From Jaltomata sinuosa (Eukaryota > Streptophyta > Magnoliopsida > Solanales > Solanaceae), in contig QJPP01004088.1 of the NCBI GenBank assembly GCA_003996215.1, forward strand, positions 1 through 64,000: 64,000 nucleotides of DNA, given 5' to 3'. The notes below the pieces were generated by a model. That model saw only the letters and a program-made list of their open reading frames with translations. It did not search any database and was not told the DNA's origin. Of this stretch, positions 46,667 to 59,900 are shown one piece after another. A program made the translations under genes and the position numbers. Positions within the stretch are counted from its first letter, which is position 1. The number at the start of each line of letters is the position of its first letter.

Positions 46667-49600
46667 TCACTGCCCCTGCTTTTTGCAGTCTGTTTCTACT
46701 GATGAATCAACCTTTATTATTATGATTTAATGTCCTATATAGAAATGGTTATGATATGAAGTTCTAATGAGACATAAAATGAGAGTTGTGAAGTTGATTG
46801 CAAAATCAGGCGAAAAGGAAAAGAAGAGAGGTTTTAAAAGGAGCTCTTGTGGTGTGGCCCTCACTCATTTTTTTTAAAATTGGAAAAGGGCATTCGTCAG
46901 CTTGTCCAGACTGTAGCATTTGAGGGAGAGAAGAAAAATCTGTGACTTTTTCATTGTAGCATTTTTGGGAGTTAGTGAATTTTATCGACTTCTCTCCTCC
47001 TGAGAATGGGATTTGGAATTATACCTTTTATACTTTTACTAAAATTTTCCCTTAGCTGGTTGGTCGATTCCACTTCATTTTATTTTGTGTGTTGTTCTTT
47101 TCTGAAACTATCTACTGTAGTGTTTATGGAGGGGTCCCACAGGAGGCATAAGGTCCAGTTGTACGAAGGGGTGGGCCCCAGCATGGGCCGGCCCAGGTGA
47201 CGATGGCAAAAGCATAGTTGGGTATTTTTGATTAAAAAGGATGATTCCTTTGAGTTGCTGGTAGGTATTATGAAATAAAATAATGGGAGTATAGTGAAAT
47301 CCGCAAGAGGGGATTGGTCGAAGTGGAATGAAAGGGATATTAGATAAATGCAATGCTACTTTCTAGGTTAACAATGAAGTCACTTTAGCTAGTTCCCACC
47401 TTACCTGTCCAAACTACTTTTCCTCATTTAACAACTCTAACAATTTCCTCAACTGTTTGATCTTTCTTTTGCCAAAGTATATATACGTGCATGCTAAAGT
47501 CCAGTGCCAACGTTTGTCCTTCATTTGAGCAGAGGGAAAATCAGCCTCTGCACATGCCTTGAATAATTTGTTCTTAATAGTGGGCTGAAAATTGGCAACC
47601 ACACCGTCAAAATGTACATACATAAATGCAGAAAACTGCGCAAAGAGGTCTCGATAATTGCTAGGCTATTGCAAACTCCTATGTTTTGTATTAAATTTCA
47701 TATATACTTTTTTTTGGGGTAATTAGAATATATTCCAAATTATCAAATATGGTAGATGATTACTATGTTGTTTGTCAATGCAAGAGAATTGCGCACAACC
47801 CCTCCTGCTACCCCCATACCACTTTATTGGGAAGAAATAAAAATGAGTTCCTTCTCTTTTTTATTCCTTTAATTTGAAAGGATAAAAGGGTTATTATATA
47901 TATTGCCACGGTTATAAGAAAATGGAGCTAGAGCCTAAATCAACCTCAAAAGATGTTACTCATGAGATGAGAATTGTCCATGATCATGTGACGAAACCAC
48001 AGTTCATTTCCTAATCAAGTGATGTGCGTAGGATTAGATGCTGGAGCATAAATATTACTCCATATGTAACAAAGAGTGATGATTCTGTCTCTAATAATAT
48101 CAATGTTGAATTATGTGACCATTCACCCAGCGGAGCTCACTTTTGATTCCTAATTACTTATATGTCTCGATATTTATATGACAAGTACTAGAAATGCAAC
48201 CTTTGTTTTTTTTTGTTTTTTTTTGGTAATAGCAACCTTTGGTTGTTTGTTCTAAGTAATTGATCAACTTTAACAGCTACTATTTTCGCCGTTGAGCTGT
48301 AATATTCTATCTTTCATTTCCACTCTCTCTTTGTAGTAGCATTCTCACTTTCATTTCCACACTCTTCTTGAAAATTAATGCGCAAATTATTTAAAAACAA
48401 AATGTGGCATAAAGCTGCTTCGGGAAAATCTTTCATGTTATTGAAAAAGAAGAATTTCGTCTGTTAAGCCAAAAGCTGCAGTAGCCAAATATATACGTAA
48501 AATATTTTTTTTAAAAAAGGTAGCGATATTATTAAACATTAAAAGTTTAAACTCCCAAGTGTTGGCCAAGGAAAATGTTTAAGAGGGAAAGTGAGAGTGA
48601 AAGAGGAACCAGTATAGCTAGAGAGGTAACCAAGGAAAGTAAAAAGGGGTGGAGACAAATAGTAGAAATTGACAGCTTGGATTTACACAAGGATCGTTGC
48701 CATTGTCTTTTTCTCCATTACCTTTCTCTTCTTATAAAAAGTCGGCATTTTTCTACTCATTTCCCACCTCCACAAATTAAACCTTATTTCTTACTGGATA
48801 ATAATAATGTTTATTACCTTGCGTAATTCCAATATCTACTACTTCGAAATATATATAGTTACATATATAGCTTATTTGTGGCTAATTAATGAAATTTGAT
48901 AGTAATTTATTTGTAAACAATAATACAACTGATTTGGCTACTTGAATTTTCACCTTATTGATGATAGCTCTCTAGTAATCTCCTTCCCCGGCCTCCTCCT
49001 ATATATTAAATATAAAAAAGATTAAAAAAATTCTACAATGTAACTAACTAACTTTTCCCATCACAGAAACACTAGCTTACAAATATATATACAGCGGCAA
49101 GAAAATTAGGGTCACGTGTAACAATAATTATTCATATAAACACAAAAAGGGTCATTGGTCTCACCCCAGAAAAATGACCTCGTCTAAGAGATATTTACTA
49201 CTCTTGTCTTGTTCATATTTTGTAGGAAAGCAATGAAAATATGTTTGTTTTGAGAGACGTACGTGTGAAATCCATATGTTGACTTATATATTTGTATAGT
49301 AAAAATACCAGATAAAATGTTTATACTGTATTAAGAAAAGTAAAAATAGTTATCAAATTCTTGAGTTTTGTAAAATGTTTTAGTACTTTATTGTTTTAAT
49401 AAAAGAAGTAGAATATAGTTTGTGTTATATAGAAGAGTAGATCAATCAGAAATTTAGAGAAACGATCGATATGATGAGTAAACTAAACGATATGCACATT
49501 AATTCATTGTTAATAATTAGTAGGCTAGGCAGCGTTAAATTAAAAGACGAGTCGGATGTTAATTTGCACCAAAACTGTAACTTATCTGTAGCAGCTGGAG

Positions 49601-51800
49601 GCACATTAATTACAACATATTCTTCTTGTTGAATTAGTCCCTTCTTTTCTTGCCTTTTCTATTACTATAGTACTACTAAAATAGTAGTAGACTAGTATTA
49701 GGATTAGTCTAAATTAACGTGAACCACGTACTACATTTCTTTGGAACTTTGTACGCATGTTCCATTCAACCCCAGGGAAAATTGAAATAGCAAACAGAAA
49801 CTTACGACCCAGTTTGTTTACAAAATGCCAAAGGCCAGCCTTGACCCAATTAATTAAGCTGCTGTCATCATGACTCATATATGATACATAAATACACTAA
49901 ACCTAAATTACAAGGTGCCACGATGATCAAAATAATTAGTACCATTTGAAAGTTTCATGATACGAATATGAAAGTTGGTGGCCCATTTGCAATTAGCTAA
50001 CTTTAGCCTCCATTTCTCTAGTGCACTCCTGCTGTCCTGTCCTACTATATAACAAGACGAGTTTAACTTTTTATGTTACTTACATCGAATATTTACACTC
50101 TTCATATAATTTAATACGTAACCATCGATCGGGTGAACCACCATGAATATATAGATTGATATATATACTCTCAATCTACGCATGCAATACATTTTTGAGA
50201 AGCTGAAATTAAACATTCTATCAAACGTATCGTTGAAGAGCAAGATATCAAAATATTAATATTGTGGAATCCCCAATCATATTTTACATCCATGCACAAA
50301 AAGACGTGCCAGAAAAATCAAAACGAAATGATGTTTTCGCTCCCACGTGACATGGTCCCCAAAATGAAAAATTAGCTTACCCTCAATTCTCATTCTATTA
50401 CTAGCCTACTCCTACTACTTTTGTTCCCTCTATTTTGGGTGGTAATATAAACTCATCACAATATGATTTCTACAATTTATTTATTTATTAGCTCAACTCA
50501 TTTTGACTCGTTGATTCAATCTGTCTAAAAGTTAGGTTAGTTTTCGCTAAATTTGTAGCTCAATAACGTAGTCTTACTAAATTTTTGTATGCTTAGTTGC
50601 TTTTAAATTAACTTTAAGTACGCGAGTTTGAAATTCAAATATGTGTCTGAAGTTTAGTTTATCAAAACTTACTTCAAACAATTTGAACAAAGTTATATAT
50701 ATATGACTGAACTTCAACCATTATTTAAAAAAAATAAGGCCAGACTACATATGACTTACCTCACTTGATGTTAAACTTCCAAGTGATGTATAATTCTCTC
50801 TCACAGTGACATTGCTTATAACATAGTAATTCAAAAGAAACACCACTTGGTACCTTACAACAAAAAGATTTAAAACACCAAAAACGAAAACAAGGGAGAA
50901 AGGGAGAGTAACCTTTAACCGGCTAAAAGATTTAACAAGTGATTGCGCTTTAAATGGCGATGGGCAATAAGCTACCCCGCGATATTACTTCCTACAAGTT
51001 TGGTTACAATAATAGGTTCATTGCAATATTGAAAATGTATGAAAACAGAGTAATAAAATGAATACATCCATAAAATGAAAAAGAGAATGACAAGTCAACT
51101 TACAATAAATGTGGAAGTATGCTTGGTTTAATTCTTTGCCTCTATGATCACATGATTCTCAGTAGAAACAATCCTTCTCTCTGCCCAAACTATTTATAAC
51201 AGAGTAGTTGAACATATGGGGAGAGTCTCAAGTCCGTGACTCGTGACTCCCTCCATGGGGTTAGGTCAAATAATAAATAGACAGTAGTAAGTAAGTTCAA
51301 GAAGCAGCTAGCAGCTTTGTTAATTTATTTTATTTATATATAACACGTTAAGAAGCAAGAGCATCATAAACTACAAACACGTATGAAAATGGGGGTCTAT
51401 GTAATGAAATTTGTCTACTTGCTAGCTTAGCTACTCTCTTTCCTACACATCCACCCTTGCAAAATTCCAAAGAAAGTTCACATGATTTGTTTGTTTGTGA
51501 ATTCTGACGAGCAATAAGGTTCGATCCCTGTCTCCCTCTTTTCTAACTTTGATCTCTCTTTTTCATTTCTGTCGTCGCTTCTCCTTATCCATACACATCC
51601 ACTCTAGCTCACTTTTTTTTTAAAACATAGAATTCTTCAACCATATTAGCTAATCTTTTCTTGTGTGTTTGCTTAACATAATATAATCACTAGCTTAGCA
51701 TCAGGGGAAAACTATTTACATATAAGTAGTTTTATCTGTTGCTTTCTGAGTCTTTTAACTCTTTTAAGTTCTCAGGTCAGTTTGTGTTTTTGCTTTTGCC
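46667..51800. other. 5 kb intergenic region between two divergent genes
   Basis: It separates the GRAS gene (minus) from the Ole e 1 gene (plus), so both promoters lie here. It is AT-rich with no supported gene. CTATATAGG on the minus strand near 46732-46740 could be a TATA box for the GRAS gene. Small ORFs at 47414-47623 and 48575-48826 have no recognisable content. Confidence 0.5.
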
Positions 51801-52803
51801 ATGACTACTACTACTACTACTACACTTGTCCTCTTGGTGGTTTCATGCTGCTTCTTCTGGTTGAGTCTTTCGTCACCTTCGCAAGTTGAAGCAGCAGCAA
51901 AAGTGGCTAATTCCCAGATCACTGTCATGGGTATGGTTTACTGTGACATTTGCTCCAATAATTCCTTCTCCAGGCACAGCTACTTCATGCCAGGTACACT
52001 GTTTGTTCCCTACAAAAGTTTGGTGAAATTCTTGCATATACACAAATCCATAACATTTTTCATCTTATGTAATGATATCTAGAATAGTCCTATGGACTGG
52101 AGTAGGCAAATGAACATGCTGGGTCAGGTTTGGGCGGATCATGACCTGATTTGCCTGAAATTTGCTTGGATTAAAATTAGTCATGGGTCATACCCCAGCC
52201 CGCCTATCATAACTCAACCTCCCTATTTTTACTTTGCTTTTCGAAAAAAAAAAAGAAACTTGAAAACTAAGTTCTTCTAAATTTACATAATTCTCAATCT
52301 CTAAATTTGATTTTGTATCTAATTTTGATCCAATAATTTGATGGGTCATTGGAGGCTTAACCTGTCGGGTCAAATCAACAAATGGGTCATAAACCAACCA
52401 ACCAACCCTTTAATTGGTTAATGCTACCACTATTGTTAATTGGTTAATATAACAATGAACAGGTGTAGAGGTTAAGATAGACTGCACCTTCAAGGCAATG
52501 TCAACAAGGACTGCAGAGCTAGTATCAGTGTCAGTGAACAGAACTACCAACAGATATGGAGTTTACAGGTTGGAGATACCTTCTGTGGATGGAATAGAGT
52601 GTGCTGCTGAGAAAGCAGTGGGCAATTCCTGCAGGGCTAGCCTTATCGGAAGCTCATCTTCTTCCTGTAATGTACCTGGCTCTACAAGAACCACTACTGA
52701 TGAGATTACCATCAAATCTAAACAAGCAAACATGTGCATCTATAGTCTCACTGCTTTGAATTTCAAACCTTCTAAGAGAAATGTTGCTCTCTGTGGAAAT
52801 TAG
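51801..52803 (+). CDS. Ole e 1 family secreted protein, 2 exons
   Basis: Exons 51801-51993 and 52463-52803 join in phase 1 to give 177 residues. Residues 1-30 form a signal peptide: a Thr run coded by an (ACT)n microsatellite, then LVLLVVSCCFFWLSLS and a likely cut near VEAAA. The mature part has the Ole e 1 pattern: VMGMVYCDIC, SRHSYFMPG, VEVKIDC, YRLEIP, CAAEKA, NSCRASLIG, CNVPG and a final CGN. NRT and NNS are possible N-glycosylation sites. Members (pollen Ole e 1/extensin family) are secreted to the cell wall; their molecular role is unclear. The 469 bp intron contains GGGTCA-rich repeat-like sequence. Confidence 0.9.
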
Positions 52804-53906
52804 AACCCCAACTAGTATTATTTCCCTTTTAACTGTTCCATATATGTCTTCTCCTTCTCTCATTTCCCATTTATAGGGAATAATATGTATAATTCATGTC
52901 CCTTTTATTTCCAGTAATCAAAAGCTTGGATTACACTATGCTGTTAAATACAAGGATATGTATTAGAAACAGGCATCAAGTCATGATGTTTTTGTTCTTT
53001 TTTAAAATCTTATTTTTGACCAGAGGAACTAAGTCCTGCTGTTGTTAGCTGGTTAATTAATCTATGCTGTCCTTGATGGAAAAGAATGAAAGAAGGTTCA
53101 AATTTGTGTCGTGTAGCTCTTTGGACATAAGAATCTCAATTTACCTTTTAGTGAAATGACAGCTCTTTACTCTGATCACTTGATTCGAACAGCAGAGCAC
53201 GCTAGCTTCCATTAAGGTAAAAACTGTCATTCTACAACATTAAGACGAAAGAAAACATGAAAGTTTTCCCTGAGATACAACGAGCGAAAATAATACTGCG
53301 CCTGGAGACAACTGCAATAAGAGAAAACAAAAATTACAAGCTTAGGCATGGCATTCTGATTACAATGACTCATTGTTTACAAGTGACTTTCCAATTTAAT
53401 TCCATCTAATATCATGAATAATTTAACCAGCAGCTCTTCAGCCATTTCATCGCAATTCGCAAACTCAAACCTTAAGATGCATAAAGCCGTTTTCAACCAC
53501 GGGTGCGGATAGACAAGGAACATAAAGTTAATATCTGGATACGAAATCAACGGTAACAGATTGATAACATTCAATATCAAATGTACCTCAAGCTGTACAT
53601 TTGAGAATTAGTTCACAACCTCTTCTGCCTGCACCAGTTTACGCAATAGAACTGCAGATGCAGTCTTTTAATTCAGTATCGACTATACAGATTCAAGCCT
53701 TTAAGAATTCCCGCTCAACTAAGATAAACTGCAGATGCAGTAAAAACATTCAAGTATGACATTTCCTATCTCTTTGAGAATTTTCAAGTTAAATACAATA
53801 CAAGAGCTTCTTCATTCACAGTCATCGCCAGCATCTCTTCATCTGTAAATTTCCAAGCTTCCTTTGTAAAGATGGCAAAAGCTTAAGCAAGTGATGGAAA
53901 TGAAAA
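52804..53906. other. Convergent 3' region between Ole e 1 and ARP2 genes
   Basis: It should hold both 3' UTRs. The left 120 bp after the Ole e 1 stop are pyrimidine-rich. No further gene is supported. Confidence 0.5.
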
Positions 53907-56900
53907 TCATGCCTGACCACACTTGCTTAAGCATGCAACTCCCTCTTCTAAATAATCTTGTCTATTGATCCAAAACTCAGGGGCATCCTGCAGAAATAAT
54001 TCGATTATCCAATTATTTCTGTTTACATCATAATGTTGCTTTCGAATTGTATGTTCTTCAATTAGGGTGCACATTATTCATTGCAATTCTTTTCCTTTTT
54101 AGGATAATGAGAAAAAACATAATAATTCTCAAGGAGAAAATTGGCAAGAATGGTTTCTAGGTGAATGAGCATCCTGACTAGAATAGAAGGACAGCAAGAA
54201 TCATTTAAACATGGAAATATACCAGCCACTATGATTTCAAAGAAAAACAAGTAAGCTACAACATAAAATTTCTTAACTTGCTGTAGTAAGTGGATTTTTT
54301 TTTAATTCAGTTGCATTCAGCCACAGGAATATCATTCATACACAGATGAATTGATCAATTGCAAAGAAAGTATAAGAAAAAGAGACAACTTGGAGTCAAT
54401 ACAAAACACAAATTTCCTTGTGCCTGAAGTTGATGATTGCCACTGGCCTGAATCACATCAAAACAGTATACTCCAACATTTGCCACACTCACTTCAATGG
54501 AAGATGGAAATAGAATATTCAAATCTTGAAAATTATGGGGAAGTGTACAGATTGGAAAAGGATGTATCCAAGGAGACCAGTTTTCTTTTTATTTCTTCTG
54601 GAAATAAGTACTTTTTTATATGCATGATCAGGGAAGGAGCAGAGATGAAATAGATATCACATACCTTCATAATTCCTGCCAGAACCGCACCTCCAAGATA
54701 CACCATATGCTTTCTTCTTGGTGGATCTTCTATTCGTAAACGCAATTTCTATTGCAGAAAAGATATGAAAACGGATTTATTTATTTATTTATTTTTAAAA
54801 AAAGAGAAAATTTCAACTTCTTTAAGAAAACCAAGCAACAGATAAAAGACTATATGCTTGTAGGCAGTGTAATCCAACTTCCTAGATATGCTAAACCCTC
54901 CAAACTTCCAATATGGCTTTTACTAAGGGAAAACGGATTACCATGCCTTTTAATCAGATTTCAAATGCCATTTTATTCAAAATTTATTGTTTAAAATAAC
55001 AAATTATTTTTGTGGGTTAAGCCTCTTCGAATAAATGCTACTTTATCGCATAAACCTGATCCATAAGCCAAAAACCTCAAGAAATTGTGAAAAGAACAAA
55101 TACGAGTCAAACAGTACCTTCAAACCATCTTTGTTCCCCTTCAGAACAACATCAAGATAGCGGTCCAAAATTTCTTTCTCAAGCCTGTCAACGTTTGAAA
55201 AGAAGGAAAGATAGCTGTTATTTAAGGAAAAGAAATAGAGACACAGTTTTTTTTTTTTTTTGGGGGGGGGGTGAGTAAGAAAGAGCTCGTTCCTTTTATT
55301 CCCACAGAAAAACAAAAGTTACCCTAACTGCAAAAGTAAGAGTTTAAGGGAATAAATCACAAAGAGAAATGAAAATCCTTCTCGATGACAGCTCACAGAT
55401 ATTCTTAACAGGAAACCTTTATGCATCAAGTGTATACCTGAATTTCCATATATAGCACATTTCTAAATAACATTCCTACCCTCTTGAATAGAATGTCATA
55501 TTCTAATTTATCATACATAACAAGATGAAAGTTAAAAAAGTATATAGTGAAAACGAATACACACATTAGGTCTATAGAGAAAATGGATATCCAAGTTGGG
55601 ACAGAGAGTGGAAGAAAATAAAACCAACTTACCACCTATGTCTTGAAGAACTCACTAATTACCTCTATGGTATTAAAATGGCCTATGGCCTCCTTGTGGT
55701 TGGAGAAGTGAGTCTCTCAAGAGTATAAATAATTTGAACCACTTAGGCCAACTGAACCCTTTAGTTTTGAGTGTGAACTGCACTGACACCCTTTTGCAGT
55801 GCAGTTAACTTTCCACAAGTTGCAAGTTAGTTGCGCACCCATCAGTGTCATCCATATAAACCATCTTAACAGCAGCCCAAATATCTTCTAACACAGATGA
55901 AAATATGGGAACAACAACATACCCAGCGGGGTCTGGGGAAGGTGGGTGTACGCCTTACCCCTATCTTTGTGGGGTAGAGAAGTTGTTCGGGTATAGACCC
56001 TTAGCTCAAGAAAACGGTTTTCAGAACAGGGTTGATGAAAAATGCAAAAAAGTACTGACAACAAAAAACTATGATGAAAATAGATGAAAATATGGACGAC
56101 GTGCTTAAATCAGTTTCATGGAAAATTTAGAGTTGTATAAGTCCCATGCCTGGATTTAGGAATTTATTAAGGGAAACAATGGGGTGGGTCGAGGAAATCT
56201 TCCCCTGCAACAGTGTTACTTGTCCCCTACCTCCTCAATATGCCTTCTTCCCTACTAACACTCTGCCCTACCTTGTGTCACCCTGCTATGAAAGATTTCC
56301 TATTTTTTTTTCCTCATATCGACTAGCTTTCTTTTCCATAATTTCTAAATTATCTAATTTCCTCAGTTATCTGCAATTCCACCAATCAATCAATTTTGTT
56401 CTCTTCTGTATAGTGGTGCAAGCGCTTCAAATTAAGAATACTCTTAATTTTGGATATATAATTTAAGTGGATAGAAAGAAGAAATAGCACAACAACTTGT
56501 ATAGGTATTGTTCAACTACTATTACTCAAAAGAGAAGGAAAAAAAAGGAATGTTGCTTTCACATGAGAATGTAGGGAGGTTCCGAAAAGCAACAACAACA
56601 ACAACATACCCAGTGATGGAGGTTCCGTAAAGCAATACTTTAATATGCTTAGAAGCTGCCGAGAAGCAGTTAATGTTGAGTCCGAAAACTCGCTGCTAGG
56701 AAGTGTTAAAAACTTAGGCCTACCTAAATTTTCCCCCCACCAGGGCCCCACTACAGCTTACCAACCGGCACCTTTGTCATGCTTAAAATTTTATTAGAAC
56801 CTTTTAGATGGATCAGAGATGGCCACGACACCAAGTTACCCATCAAGTTACAGAAACAACAGAAAATATGTCTTAAATTTCGTTCTCCTTGGGATTAGGT

Positions 56901-59900
56901 TTATGAATAATAGACTTCCCCATAGAAGCAGACCATTATCAAGTTTCCGCAGAGAAGTGACTGGCAAGAAAGAAGTTGGTGACAGAGGCGGTGGAGGAGA
57001 GGATTCTATCATACCAACGGAGTATGGAGAATAATAATTTGTATTTTTAGTTATGCCTTCTTACATTTAACGTTAGTTCTGTTACTTACAATTTCAGAAG
57101 GATTCTTATAAGCAGGTAATAAATAGAGCATCTATGAGGAATAAGTAGTTAGTAGGAGATACTAAAGCTGACTGCTACCAGGAGGAGGGAATTAGCAAAC
57201 TTTGATACTGCAAGAGGGGAATCAGAAAATTCAAAATCCACAGGGAGGTGAATTAGATTTCTTCGCACAATAAAAGAGAGTTATCAAAGTTATAGAATAA
57301 CAGTTAAATAGTTCAGAATCTCGGCCAGATTGATCAAACATTAGTCCTGAGAGAAAATTCAAGGATATAATTTGGTTCATAAACTCAAAGCAAGGCAGGC
57401 AAGCTGTCACACTAGTTAAAACATCCTAAAAGAGTGTGACAAGTGTAGCATTTAGAATCAACTCAGCAGCTAAGTTCTCAAGCTTTGTCTTAAGGAAGAG
57501 TAGTTTTAGTAAGTTACCGACTAGGTAAGCCAGGATACATAGTACTTCCACCACTCAAAACAATATGTTGGTAGAGCTGCAAGAAAAATCAAAATAATGA
57601 TTATTACATTAAACATAAGATGGATAGCAAATGATAATACTACACACAAGAAATTTCAAAATTGAAGTACCATCATCCTGTTGTCAATATCCATCTCCTG
57701 GATGCAACGAAATACCATGTCAGCCATGCCATCACCTTCAACATCAATAAGATCCTGAAACGGACAGCAAAAGTGACACTTAGCTTCATTCCACATACAT
57801 CAACCCATCAATTAAAATTTCGGAGAAGCACGGAATAATATTTTAATTTAGCTTCCTTCTACATACATCAACCCAAATCAATTAATAGTTTGGAGAAGCA
57901 TAGGATAACATTTCAAACCATGCAGTTCAGACAATGTGCTCTTGCTTCAATTTGTCTGAAAAAAATTGGTTTGAAGATAAGACTCTACTACTTTCCTATT
58001 GGATGGTCGAGAGGTAAAAATAGTGATTAAATAGCAGAAGAACCACCAAATTTAAGAAGCTGTCAAAACAAAAGATGGTCATTGTATTAGATATCAAGTG
58101 TCACATGGACCTCCGGAGTTATATGGGATTGGTTTTCTTTATGGCAAAATATCAACTGCCTTTCGTCTTCCCCACTATGAGGAACCACCAAATCCAGTGC
58201 ATGTTTATGGAAAAGATAAGTTACTGATTTTTGAAAGAGGAAAATAAAAATGAGAATGCATGCTCACTGGAGTAAAAAGAGCCTCAGGTGCCTGGAACCT
58301 CTCTGTGCCAACTTTAAGTACCCTCCCATCTGGAAGCTGTTAAAAGAAAAACTGAATCAATGAGTAACTGAATGACCAAGTTTCTTATGGAAAAAAGAAA
58401 AAGATCTTTATATCAAAGAGCAAAGTACCATACCTAATTGAAGATCAAGGTCGTAGAAAAGCTTAAATCATAGAAGTAGTAACTTTGTTTTTTCCAATTA
58501 AAAGCTTATATGGATGGAGCCTACTCACAGTATAATTCTTAACAAGAATAGTAGTCTCAAGCCCTAACTGATATTCTCTCTTGTAATCATAACTGCAGTA
58601 AAGCAAATACCATTACTCACCAGAAGAAGTAGTAAAGGAATTAATTTATGACACAAATAATTTCACCTAATGTAGCACAACTTTTCTTTAATGTCCCTGA
58701 CAGTCTCAAAATCGGCACTCCTATTCATTGCATACCTTCAGATATTGACTGACCATCAGAAACTCCAGTAATGGTTTAAAATAATCAAATATAGCATGAA
58801 TGACCCTTTAGTTTATTTCAAATATGTGTTGGCAATTACCCTCTCCGAAGTAGCAGATCAACCATATAAGACGTTATATGGCGCCCAGCTACATTCATTC
58901 TTTTCGTGAGGTGAGGGAATGAGTATCCATCAACAACGGGAACCTGCATCAATAATTTTCTGAATAACACACTGAAGAAAAAATATCCCATGGTTCATAG
59001 CAAGTACAACCATGTGCCATCAAAAGAACAAATAGCTGAATAAAACACTGCTTTTATGACCACATTGATCAGCTTCAAGGTGAAATCTTATTAGACAGGG
59101 AACCCAACGGACTATGCAGGAAAACAGTTCTATGTTTGGCAATAGCAGCTCCTAGTTTGATTACCTCAAACTGTTTAAGAAATAACCTACTCTGTTGAGT
59201 CAATGTTTAACAAAGACAACTATAGCTCATGACAGCTATGCTTACGAAAAAACTTACAACATGTGTAACTCCATCACCTGAGTCGATGACCAGCCCGGTC
59301 AGCAAACCTGCATATTTGAAAACAGCAATGGTGAGCAAATCCATAACCATATAGGACCCAAGTAGAAGGAAAATATCTAATTAACCCCATTCTTCTAACA
59401 AATACCCGAATTTTTTTTGCAAAATAGACTTATGATGGTCCTTCTCACAGATAATTGAAAACGATTTATGCCCCAAGAACTCATACATGTATAATGGTAC
59501 CTTGAGCATACAATGTTAGAACAGCTTGAATTTGGATGAAGACACCAGCAAAGTTGTACTTCTCAAACATGGTTTCTACCTGTAATTCAAGTAAATCTGA
59601 GTATGAGTTAAAAATCATTGAGGCAGTACAAACAGGGAATGTATTTTTCAAAAAAGAAAAACACTAACACAAACCATCTGTTCACGATTTTTAGATGGAT
59701 TGAGAGGTGGATCTGTCAGAAGAATTTTGCATTCTGTTGGATCTACCTTCAACAGCAGAATGAAAGAAAAGCCTTTTCAGTTAAATCATGAACTTTCCAT
59801 ACAATAAGCATTGAAAAATAAAATTTGCAAGCAAAAGTCTAACCAATAAGATATTTTCACAGGGAAGTTAGAAGTAGAGAGCTACCTTCAGTTCATTGTA

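Noticed and set aside
55087..55278. Plus-strand 63-codon ORF
   Set aside because: It is the opposite strand of ARP2 exon 13 and its neighbouring intron.
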